A DNA stretch of 64,000 nt from Rhodococcus oxybenzonivorans (lineage in GTDB: Bacteria; Actinomycetota; Actinomycetes; Mycobacteriales; Mycobacteriaceae): NCBI RefSeq assembly GCF_003130705.1, contig NZ_CP021354.1, positions 5,146,001-5,210,000 of the forward strand, given 5' to 3'. The first letter of the stretch is position 1. Every line of letters begins with the position of its first letter. Positions 49,901-53,521 of this stretch are shown one piece after another. Under the pieces are notes generated by a model. The model saw only the letters and a list, made by a program, of their open reading frames with translations, did not search any database and was not told where the DNA came from. A program made the position numbers and the translations under genes.

Positions 49901-52900
49901 CTGGCCGGGGGCTACTCGGCGCAGCCGCATCCGGATCGGAATCTCGCGCGTGAGGTCGAACACGGCGGCGGTTTCGGCATCCGCCAGCTCGACGTCCTTG
50001 CTGCGCACCACCTGTCGTGGACCGGCTCCGTCATCGGGAAACACGGTTCGCAGCGCCGGATGCCGCTGCACCACATCGTCGATCGCGGTACGAAAGGCAG
50101 CGACATCCAGATCGCCGGAGAGGTCGACCGAGAACGTCACCACGTACGGGTCGCGCTCGGGGTTCCGCTGATTCACCAGCCACAGCCGTCGCTGTTCCGC
50201 GGACAGCGGCGCCGCTGTGTCCACGGTCCGCGGCACCAGCGGTGGTCGCGACTCGGTGTCGGGCGCGCCGAGGTGAGCGGCCAGGGCTTCTGCAGTCGGG
50301 TGGTCGAAGATGTCGCGCACCGTGACGCGGCGGCCCAGCACCGCGCTGGACCGCGAAGCGAGACGTGCTGCGCCCAGCGAGTTTCCACCCAGTGCGAAGA
50401 AATGGGCATCGATTCCGACGGTGGCCAGTCCCGTTTCCGAGGCGAATGCTCCGACGAGAAGTTCCTCGATCGGTGACCGCGGTGCGCGATCACCGGTGCC
50501 GCGCGGTGACGGGGTGGGCAGTGCTGCCTTGTCCACCTTGCCTGCCGGTGTCAGAGGCACCGAATCGAGCACAGTGATCGACGACGGTACGAGGTGGTCC
50601 GGCAACCGTTGCGCGAGATGGTCGCGCATCCGCGCGGGCTCGAGGTTCCGCCCGTGCACATAGGTCGCCAACTGCGGGCCGCTCACACCCACGGCGGCAA
50701 CAGTCACAGACAGGTCCACACCGGGATACGTCCGCAGCACGGCGTCGATCTCGCCGGGCTCTACTCGGTGACCTCGGATTTTCACCTGGTCGTCGGCGCG
50801 ACCGATGAACTCGAGCGTCAGGTCGGGAGTCCAGCGCACCAGGTCGCCAGTGCAATACAGGCGCCCGTCTCCGTAGGGATTGGCGACGAATCGGGTGGCG
50901 CTGCGCCCCGGTTGTCCCAGGTATCCGCGCGCGATCCCGGGCCCGGACAGGTACAACTCCCCTACTGCGCCGACCGGTAACGGCCGCAACCGCGTATCGA
51001 GCACCAACGCGGAAACACCGTGGATGGGGGCGCCGATCGTGACGGCGTCGGTGGGTGCGAGCGGTGCCGTCGACGTGGACCATACGGTGGCCTCGGTAGG
51101 CCCGTAGAGATTGAGCAGTGTTCGGCCCGGCGCCCATCGCGTGAGCACTTCGGGCGGACATACATCGCCGGCCACGGCTACGACCTGTAAGTCGTCGAGC
51201 CCGTCGGGGTCTGTCATGGCCGGTACGGCGGGGGTCACCGTCCAGTGCGTGATTCGCTCCCGGCGCAGCAATGCGGTCAGCTCGTCGCCGCCGTACACGT
51301 CTGCCGGGGCGATCACCAAGGTGGCGCCGGCGGTGAAGGCCGACAGCATTTCGTGAATGGACGCGTCGAAACTCGGCGACGCGAATGCGAGTACCCGCGA
51401 CTCCGGAGTTACCCGATAGTGCCTGCGCAGTGCGGCCGCATGGCTCGACAGTCCGCGATGAGTGACCACCACACCCTTGGGTGTTCCGGTCGACCCGGAC
51501 GTATAGATCACGTACGCCGGGTGATCGACGTGGAGCGGACGTACGCGGTCTGTGTCCGTGATCGGCGCGGCGGAGCCGTCACCGTCAAGCAGCGACATCC
51601 ACTCGACGCCGTCCGGTACGACGCCGGAATCTACGGCGAGCGCGAGGGTGACCGCGCTGTCGGCCAGCATGTGCGTGACCCGCTCGGCCGGATAGCCGGG
51701 GTCGATGGGGACGAAAGCCGCACCCGCTTTCGCGACGGCCCACAACCCGACGATCGATTCGACGGAACGGGACGCGATCACCGCGACTCGATCTTCGGGC
51801 CCGACTCCTCGTTCGATCAGCCTGCGCCCCAGTCGGTTCGACCGCTCATCCAGTGTGAGATATGTCACATCCGTTTTCCCGCAGCGGATTGCGGAGTGGG
51901 TCGCGTGCTCGGGCACGGTCAGCAGGGCGGCGAGGGTCGTCGGTTCGGCGGCGCTGGGCCCCGAGGCCGGCACGAGGACTCCGCGCTCGGCTTCGTCGAG
52001 AACCTCGAGATCGGTGACTGGGCGATCGGCCCCGGCTCCGACGAAGTCGGTGAGGTAGGCCACGAATCGCTCGAGAAGCCGTTCTACCTCGGCCTGTTCG
52101 TACAGGGCGGGGTTGGCCTCGAAGCAGACGCGCGGCGGGCCGCCGCCGACTCCGGGGTAGATGTCGACGGCGAGATCGTCGACCGGTCCAGCGGAAAGGA
52201 GGTGCATTTCGCCTGCCTCGTCACCGAGGGTGACGTCGTGCAGGAAGGCCATGATGTTGACCACCGGCCCGAACGCAGCACGCGACTGGAACTCGAGCCC
52301 CAGGTCGCGCAGCATGTCTTCGTATCGATACCGCTGGTGACGCAATGCTCCGGTGAGTTCGAGCTGCACCCGGCGCACTACATTCTCGGTGTCATCTTCT
52401 GCGCCGATTGCCACGCGAACCGGGACGAGGTTCGACACCATGCCTGCCGATCGGCGCATTGCTGCGGTGGTGCGCCCGGACACCGGAAGGCTCAGCACGA
52501 TGTCGGTGTTGCCGGTCATCCGAGCCAGAAATGCCGCGAATGCGGCCACCACGATCGGCACTTCGGACGAGTTGGATCGGCGCGCGAGTTCGTCCATCAG
52601 TTCGGTGGATTCGCGCGTGAGAGTACGGCTGGCGATCCGGGAGACGGCGGCGGGCGGAGCCTCACGACGAGTCAGCCGCGACGGCGCGGGCAGCTCGGTC
52701 AGCCGCTTTGCCCAGTGTTCCCGGTCGACGGCCGCCCTACTAGAACCTTCGTACGCAATTTCGGCGTCGAATATGTCGCGCACACCCAGCGCCCGCGGTT
52801 CCGGTGGTTCCGTCCCTCGCACTGCGTGGGTGTACAGCTCCGCAATGCGCTCGACCACAGTCATCGCGCCGTAGCCGTCGACGATCAGGTGATGCGCGAA

Positions 52901-53290
52901 CGTGTTCCAGTAAAAGTGATTTTCACCGAGGTGCAGGAGTGTCGACGCGATCATCAAATCGGCGGTCGGGTCGAGCCGGCGGCTGTATCGCTCGGTCATC
53001 CACCGCCTGGCCTCGACCTCGGGGTCCGCGGATCCCCGCAGGTCGAGGTAGCTGAGGGCGTTCGGGTCGAATGGATCGAACGATTGCGAGGGCACACCGT
53101 CACGCTCGACGACGTGGACGAACGGAGACTGCAGTTCGCGCGCCGCACGGGTGGTCGCCTCGGTCAATGCACCGACGTCCACCGGCCCACGGACCTCGAC
53201 ATACAGCGCCACGTTCAAGGGGACGTCCGGATCGAGTTGCTGGGCGAACCAGAGCCCCTGCTGGGCACGCGAAAGAGGGAAGGCACTCAC
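31073..53290 (-). CDS. Seven-module nonribosomal peptide synthetase with terminal thioesterase
   Basis: One 22.2-kb gene for about 7405 residues. Order: Cstarter-A-T, five or six times C-A-T, and a final C-A-T-TE, with no epimerisation, methylation or reductase domain seen. Every C domain keeps HHxxxDG, every A domain a TSG[ST]TG core, every T domain a phosphopantetheine Ser in (G/T)GG(N/D/S/T)S, and the TE has GWSLGG. The first C domain resembles that of EntF, suggesting acylation of residue 1 by a carboxylic acid from a separate carrier. GTG at 53290 is chosen because AAGGGGG stands 8 bases upstream and VSAFPLSRAQQGLW is a normal N-terminus; an ATG at 53323 is the alternative. The product is a heptapeptide by colinearity, identity unknown. 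It lies beside polysaccharide kinase and rhamnose genes, on the strand opposite DUF4012. No MbtH-like gene is in the window. Confidence 0.95.
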   Translation of the reverse strand: MSAFPLSRAQQGLWFAQQLDPDVPLNVALYVEVRGPVDVGALTEATTRAARELQSPFVHVVERDGVPSQSFDPFDPNALSYLDLRGSADPEVEARRWMTERYSRRLDPTADLMIASTLLHLGENHFYWNTFAHHLIVDGYGAMTVVERIAELYTHAVRGTEPPEPRALGVRDIFDAEIAYEGSSRAAVDREHWAKRLTELPAPSRLTRREAPPAAVSRIASRTLTRESTELMDELARRSNSSEVPIVVAAFAAFLARMTGNTDIVLSLPVSGRTTAAMRRSAGMVSNLVPVRVAIGAEDDTENVVRRVQLELTGALRHQRYRYEDMLRDLGLEFQSRAAFGPVVNIMAFLHDVTLGDEAGEMHLLSAGPVDDLAVDIYPGVGGGPPRVCFEANPALYEQAEVERLLERFVAYLTDFVGAGADRPVTDLEVLDEAERGVLVPASGPSAAEPTTLAALLTVPEHATHSAIRCGKTDVTYLTLDERSNRLGRRLIERGVGPEDRVAVIASRSVESIVGLWAVAKAGAAFVPIDPGYPAERVTHMLADSAVTLALAVDSGVVPDGVEWMSLLDGDGSAAPITDTDRVRPLHVDHPAYVIYTSGSTGTPKGVVVTHRGLSSHAAALRRHYRVTPESRVLAFASPSFDASIHEMLSAFTAGATLVIAPADVYGGDELTALLRRERITHWTVTPAVPAMTDPDGLDDLQVVAVAGDVCPPEVLTRWAPGRTLLNLYGPTEATVWSTSTAPLAPTDAVTIGAPIHGVSALVLDTRLRPLPVGAVGELYLSGPGIARGYLGQPGRSATRFVANPYGDGRLYCTGDLVRWTPDLTLEFIGRADDQVKIRGHRVEPGEIDAVLRTYPGVDLSVTVAAVGVSGPQLATYVHGRNLEPARMRDHLAQRLPDHLVPSSITVLDSVPLTPAGKVDKAALPTPSPRGTGDRAPRSPIEELLVGAFASETGLATVGIDAHFFALGGNSLGAARLASRSSAVLGRRVTVRDIFDHPTAEALAAHLGAPDTESRPPLVPRTVDTAAPLSAEQRRLWLVNQRNPERDPYVVTFSVDLSGDLDVAAFRTAIDDVVQRHPALRTVFPDDGAGPRQVVRSKDVELADAETAAVFDLTREIPIRMRLRRVAPGQYTMSVVVHHIAIDGLSLPLFVRDVSAAYADRRRGQAPVWEPLPLQYTDYAWWQQDILGDPNDPVSLVRRQLDYWADTLRGLPEVLPLPLDRPRPPSAQILTAGSAEFRVDPELHRRLLALAREHDVTAFMVLHAALAVLLRGLTGTEDIAVGTATGGRPDPALDGIVGMFVGTVVLRTPVAADATFTDLLRTVRRADLEAFTNADVSFDSVVQEVLSTRTTDAHPLFQVMLAYQNSIGPEIQLDGVTARVREQEPHVRAFDLDITVDELPAGDGDPGGLRGVITYPRELFDDGTVNRWAGQLETILAAVASDPTRPVGDIDLLGPADRAALVPASGGAAVPARTLPRLLHDGLNPDGVALRFDGNDMTYPELDQRSNRLAHRLIARGIGPEDLVAVMVPRSAESVVAMWAVAKSGAAFVPIDPGYPAPRITHMLRDSGVDVVLARDASVVPDGIDWIGTADLTGESTAIDDPHRTRVLHLDHPAYVVYTSGSTGMPKGVTVTHRGLAALVAANAEYRNLGRDSRVAHVASPSFDVSVGELLLAFTAGATVVIAPPDTYGDDLTELFRRERVTHFLTTPTVPRLMNPESLADLRVLEVCGEPCPPELVTRWAPDRVLLNSYGPTETTVVCTSAEPLHIGDRITIGTPYAGTSAVVLDERLRPVPVGAVGELYLSGDCLARGYHRQYALTASRFVASAYGSPGSRMYRTGDMVRWTSDHRLEFAGRTDDQVKIRGFRVELGEVDAALASAPGVDTAATVVRTSAAGEPVLASYVHGAELDAQALVEFLRERLPGYMVPASVTVLDEVPLTSSGKLDRKALPAPTPAPVPARAPRGQLEELVAGVVADVLGLPSIDADADFFALGGSSLTATRLVSRLRAALNRRVSVRDVFDAPTVAQLAGRLEDARSAAALPPLVDEPPTGDRGASPLAPAQERLWLHEQMNPGSPDYVVPFAIDLDGPVDVGALAAAVRDVVGRHEPLHSVFEDTASDVVQVARPVDLDLSPIVVASGTLDDALAALGSRGFDLTREVPVRIRIFERAPECYTVAVAAHHIAVDGLSFGPLTRDLMTAYAARRAGREPGWPELPVGYGRFAQWQRSVSATTAPADVAYWSERLQGTPELLELPTDRPRMPAATRTAGRVAFTVDAELHGAVDAVARSCGVTPFMVVHSALALTLAVLSGSEDIAVGTPTSGRPDPALDDLVGMFAGTVVLRTRVDHRQTFTEFLAAVRDTDLEAFAHADLPFDQVVDAVAPVRSATHHPLFQVMLAYQNFGETELLLDDVAVRRRNIESAVSRYDLELSLREMRADDGAAAGLDGDLVYPAELFDSATIARWSELLHHILSTVVADPSRTLGDLEWVTPAEAAALVPSRGPKAPAPQTLPELLAADRTGVAARCGSEELTYRELDARSNGWARRLIAAGVGPGDRVAIMMPRSLDSVIAVWAIARSGAAFVPLDVDQPAERTARILADAGVTTALTLDASLVPGGITPLVLSGTGADPIPVSDDERVRPLSVDHPAYVIYTSGSTGTPKGVVVTHRGLSGHAAALRRFYGATPQSRVLHAASPMFDASIHEMLLAFTTGAVLVIAPPGVFGGDELRELLRRERISHWTSTPAVPATIDPSGLDALEVLAVAGDVCPPELVSRWSTGRRVLNLYGPTETTIWATAAELSGSRITIGGPVDGMSAVVLDTRLRPVPVGVVGELYLSGPGLAQGYVGRPGTTARTFMADPYGGGRMYRTGDLVRWNRFGELEFVGRADSQVKIRGFRVEPGEVDAVLASAPGVHSAVTVTVTRRGELASYVSGGTLESAALRAYVAERLPRYLVPASVTVLDRLPLTVSGKVDRSALPDPELPTSSTRPPQTPLEQVVADAVAEVLGVPEVGADTDFFALGGNSLSATRVVSRLSSVTGVRVGVRHLFDQPTVAGLAALIAEGGDARPPLVARDTDGPAPVAFAQQRLWLLGQLAPGSAAYNVPFAVDLDGALDVEALRWALIDVVERHATLRTVFTVTDTGVVQTVGPPGVELTPVRISEEAVDEAIASLAAEGFDLAVERPVHLALFERAPERYTLAVVLHHVAVDGLSFGPLVRDLTTAYEARLVRQAPSWPALPVQYTDYARWQREVLGDPADPDSLAHRELEYWAGALQDMPTLLPLPTDRTRPGTLQGTAGIAPFAVPAELHRALEELAQQQNSTLFMVMHAALAVLLSKLTGADDFAVGTPTSGRTDPALDDVVGMFVGTVALRSRVDARSTFAQLLASVRETDIAAFAHSEVPFDLVVDALAPARSAGHHPLFQVMLAFENFGDGGADRLPELPGLVVRGREAGTGISRFDLEVSLRDRRTPDGSPAGLDGVFTFPTELFDQHTVEQWVQRLLRILRAVTDRPHADVGAIDVLTADEQRALVGGAEGVAPTVESLAELFAQRVAENPNAVAVTDGDTTLTYGDLDRRSAELAAALSEAGVGPEDVVAVALSRSVDLIAALLAVVRAGGVYLPVDVDYPAERVRYLLSDASPTVLLTSAADAANLPEVSCPVVLLEAAPVSGSRVQGLLNHSQAQGAYLIYTSGSTGEPKGVLVSHANVLWLLANTCREFDFGAGDVWTMFHSHAFDFSVWEMWGALTTGGRLVLVDHDVARSPRDFAELLSREGVTVLNQTPSAFGQLADYDVTDTVRLLIFGGEALDLALVSPWLARHPSVRAVNMFGITETTVHVTHTDLGVGDGRASLGRAIPGMRTYVLDTSLRPVPPGTVGELYVAGPQVSRGYFGRPGLTAQRFVADPFTPGAGMYRTGDLARRRADGELDYLGRADSQVEFHGYRIEPGEIEAALLRHDDVDGAVVVLRSRSIGEQLVAYVVAAAEPAALTRHLRALLPEYMVPGAIIAVPSIPLTHNGKVDRRALPEPDVTADEWQVPHGPIEEVVAGIFAELLGSPEVDIRRSLFELGGNSLIATRVATRVSAVFDTDITVRDLFEAPSVAELAARVEDRAHTGRRRPALLPDPLHGRVPLSPAQQRMWVLNQFDTGAAGYNIPILLRLDGELDTTAFAAAARDLLERHRTLRTVYPSDAEGVHQVLLAADSVPLDLAPVAIPADALDAHVRALVDTGFDVAAAPPVRGRVYRVGADAHVLALVVHHIAADGWSLGTLIRDTAVAYRARLEGRSPEWSPLPVQYSDYSVWQRTMLNDPGREYWLETLADLPEQVTLPVDHPRPTAPSGRGAVHSVELDEALHDGIVALARTGRATTFMVLHAALAVLLSRYSGSRDVPIGTAVAGRTDPQLDDVVGMFAGTLVLRTQIDPSASFAEILAHVHTQDVAAYTHADMPFETLVELLNPARSTSHHPLFQVALSMQRHRPGHFTLPGVDVTPMTPTAHPANFDLQLTATEAAPGARMHLEFGYDAALFDRSTILGFADQLVRLLGSVTADPDQRVGDVDLSSPAERAALAPARGPAAPAPVPLHHILTRGAVLAPGAVAVQDGERSVTYRQLDLQSEGLARELQKLGARPGTTVAWSVPRSTESVVGLWAIAKTGAAPVLVDPDLPSARIHAMLAAAGTTLGVGSATLGDEITWVEPHTHADTSAGAMVRPRVHPDQPAYVVFTSGTTGAPKAVVVTHGGLAALDMDVAQRYAAGPGSRMLHRAAAGFDMALLEILVAGASAATLVVASDAEFAGPALGDLLERERITHACITPTALATIGSRELPHLRMIMLGGERLGTALVDRWAPGRRMINGYGPAEATMYAIATGPLRRGESVPIGEPVPGFEVVVLDERMRPVPVGMPGELYLEGPGLARGYAGQPGLTAERFVASADGRRRYRTGDLVRWKAAGDRHVLEFLGRNDAQVKVRGVRIEPGEIDTAIAGLVDVDFAATVVRTTPTGHDVLTSYVLPRAELDTVVLRRRLAEVLPSYLVPASVVVLDSPPPLSNGKLNVRALPVPDLGTGELEPPNTDTERTVADVFADVLGIEEAGRSTHFFDTGGNSLLATQLTARLTDAVGVPVPLRTLFAHPTVAELAGALDTAVPAPGLRPALGARPRPDRIPLSRSQYRMWGWNRRNPESATYNLPATVRLAGDLHVTALATALGDVIARHEVLRTRYPSEPGESPWQDITPRVALDLAPRDVDASGVAAAVTRLARAPFDLTAQPPLRVQLLRVAPDVHVLVIVLHHIAADGWSLAPLVADVLAAYAARRADTAPEWEPATVQYADYALWEEELLSSAYGARGVDHWRVALAGAESVAPFPVDRPRTSASTDTAGMVRFSVPAPVQQAVHRLAHEHRATPFMVLHAALAVLLARFGDQRDITIATAVAGRGDPALDAAVGMFVNTLALRAQVEPDMPFTGLLAQVRDFDVEAFDTAEVPFEVIADLLGGRVPQVALALENLRPPTVRMSGLDVQAEEVDTGTVKFDLHVTLTEQWDGADPAGMTGAVAYAQDLFDHATVQSLAEELVRMLEAVADDPEVATGDIALTGAERLGGGPAAEERTLSEILTSTAAAYPGSPAVTDGTRTLTYRELDRQSDARARELVADGFGPGWMLPIDLPRSVDFIIELWAVTKTGAAYVPSPNRAIAATATYRDSARGLAYVIYTSGSTGAPKGVAVTHSGVASLAAEVVQRYRVTPDSRVLHGYNPAFDAALLEMLLAFGSGACLVCAPPDVYAGPELQRFLSDQYVTHYLSTPAVLATLDPDGLDSLRVVAVGGEALRTESAEMWSAGRLMLNAYGPTESTVVATLAEVDGNVTIGAPIAGTTATVLDSRLQPVPVGGIGELYLSGPGLARGYLDEPGLTAASFVAAEGGSRRYRTGDLVHRRADSTLSFVGRVDRQVKVRGMRIEPAEVEAGLLRLTGVEQAAVLLRDGELTAFVTGTDLNPASLTERLAEQLPAYLVPPRMVVLESLPLTANGKLDVRALQLPATQPVDVLPPRTITEELVAGVFADVLGVDLPGANHSFFDLGGDSLSATAVAGRLSAAFGVSVAWRALFENPTAAGLARWLDHARSTGAARRPALVRRDPNARVPLSPQQQRMWLLNKVDPDASVHHMVFGTRLDAGVDPAALRAAIADVVERHTVLRTVFPADADGPHQVIVPTAQVLDSLLQEGDADLQNFGRQRFDLETEPPLRVRMWAEPAGGHIVAATVHHIALDGGSMDPLLADLAEAYRARIKGSAPQWESLAVDYGDYTLWLREFLGNAADPGSVAYTQLDYWGRVLGGVDAPLSLPTDRPRPSHPSRNGSRVDWVVDEELRARLHALARVHGVTVFMVLHAALAVVLARESGNSDVVVGTAVGGRPDPLLDRLVGMFVGTVALRTEVPPALSFAELLDRVRTVDLGAFAHADVPFDDVVARVAPQRSPAHNPLFQVVLNYRRVPSQPVSLPGAAPVDVDEPRIEFDLVWDVVDTEEALTLRLVYATDLFDEVSARGLAGRYSRLLDAVADNPSIPVGDLPVLTEHEYDELVRGPLRTPSPRTLADVFEAQVRATPDAVAVVDGDLQWTYAELDAAAERWAGRLIDRGVGPEDVVAIATPRGRYWVLAVWAVTKSGAAWLSVDPAHPEERVAWMITDSAAVLGVTVGDLASTLTGAVDWLDLSDAQWNEQTPARGDRRIRRRGYAQVTEPDHAAYLIYTSGSTGQPKGVVVPHRGLVNVVAAQPPVLGTESDIRVLQLASPTFDASLFEMLYALTSGGTLVMSSEFGYAGDELAKTVVDAQITHLIATPSVLATLDAEMLSPRTVVAVGEALPTELAARWSRRHRLFNAYGPTEFTILGSLAGPLGPGRVNIGTVIDGGAALVLDARLHPVPNGVVGELYLAGTSVARGYVGRTDLTATRFVAHPYGKPGERMYRTGDLVRRTADGELEYLGREDAQVQIAGIRVEPAEVDSALLRHPDVQSAVTVPQATGDGATVLVSYVSGDSDLTSAAVRAHARRLLPRHLVPSAVTVLDRLPVMPSGKVDRNGLPTSAFDTEAAVLPAGRVEQAVADAMAAALGVDTVPADEDFFTLGGTSMGAATVAGELRRRLGREVPIQWVFTDPTVQQLAARIEAGPELSESVLDTVVRLGGTGEGPPLFCVHPASGMSWCYAGLTDYLGGRPLYGLQATGAAAVPDSVAELAASYVEAVRAVQPRGPYHLLGWSLGGIIAHEMAVQFSENNESVATLAMLDTLPSEFHERPDIRGEQPSIRDALVELGVPADRLPDGGIDYEDAARVLGDEHPGLSFLTADALRRLGNVIDRLGLLNARYQPRRYDGEIQFFTAAADLELHARPPQMWRGRLGENVIEFDVDATHAALADKEPLAEIGRVLRDRGNTVAPGT
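34979..37892 (-). other. NRPS module 6: C, A with internal deletion, T
   Basis: C motif HHIAADGWS near 37443; A core near 36190; T motif GGDSL near 35105. The stretch between GAAYVP and YVIYTSGS (36205-36298) is about 40 residues shorter than in the other six A domains and has lost the DPGYPAER-type segment. The rest of the domain and its pocket (D-A-L-L-A-G-A-V-V) look intact. Confidence 0.8.
37893..40967 (-). other. NRPS module 5: C, A, T
   Basis: C motif HHIAADGWS near 40522; A core TSGTTGAPKA near 39130; T motif GGNSL near 38018. Pocket residues D-M-L-C-M-G-G-M-Y are unlike common codes, and A5 is changed to NGYGPAEATMY. Confidence 0.75.
40968..44109 (-). other. NRPS module 4: C, A (threonine predicted), T
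   Basis: C motif HHVAVDG near 43673; A core near 42215; T motif GGNSL near 41097. The A domain has FDFSVWEMWGAL, LNQTPSAF, LIFGGEAL and NMFGITETTVHV. This gives the pocket D-F-W-N-I-G-M-V-H, the known threonine code. It is the most canonical A domain of the seven. Confidence 0.82.
44110..47194 (-). other. NRPS module 3: C, A, T
   Basis: C motif HHIAVDG near 46735; A core near 45325; T motif GGNSL near 44230. Pocket residues D-A-H-T-A-A-L-I-W are the same as module 1 except Val to Ile, so both modules probably load the same amino acid. Confidence 0.8.
47195..50264 (-). other. NRPS module 2: C, A, T
   Basis: C motif HHIAIDG near 49860; A core near 48420; T motif GGSSL near 47305. Pocket residues by eye: D-V-G-L-E-C-S-V-V; substrate not assigned. 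Confidence 0.8.
50265..53290 (-). other. NRPS module 1: starter C, A, T
   Basis: C motif HHLIVDG at 52874-52894; A-domain core at 51485-51508; T-domain Ser codon near 50378. The C domain shares EntF-like features (AHHLIVDGYG, HQRYRYEDM, FGPVVNIMAF). Pocket residues read by eye: D-A-H-T-A-A-L-V-W, no confident substrate. Confidence 0.8.
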
Positions 53291-53521
53291 AAGCGCCACC
53301 CCCTTATCAGCGATGCACCGCATCGAGCCGTCACCCCGTCACCGAACCCCATCTATTTCTTTCGCCACCGGCTCCCGTGGCACGCCTTCCCGTTATCGGA
53401 AGAAGTGCGGGTTCTATTAGGGGCACAATACTTTGCCGAAGAGCTGTCCTCTACCTGAGGTCGGACGAGCATCGCACTTCACGCTACGCTCACCCCACCG
53501 ACTAGACAGGAGCCGATCTGC

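Noticed and set aside
31073..53290. Epimerisation domains or dual condensation/epimerisation domains in the NRPS
   Set aside because: Module lengths of about 3.1 kb leave room only for C-A-T, each T domain runs directly into the next C domain, and I see no extended N-terminal HHxxxxxGD motif. D-residues from a separate racemase remain possible.
53291..53521. Iron box controlling the NRPS, as expected for a siderophore
   Set aside because: No TTAGGTTAG-type dyad is visible in the divergent gap, only AT-rich promoter-like hexamers (TATTGT on minus near 53424). A siderophore role is therefore not claimed.
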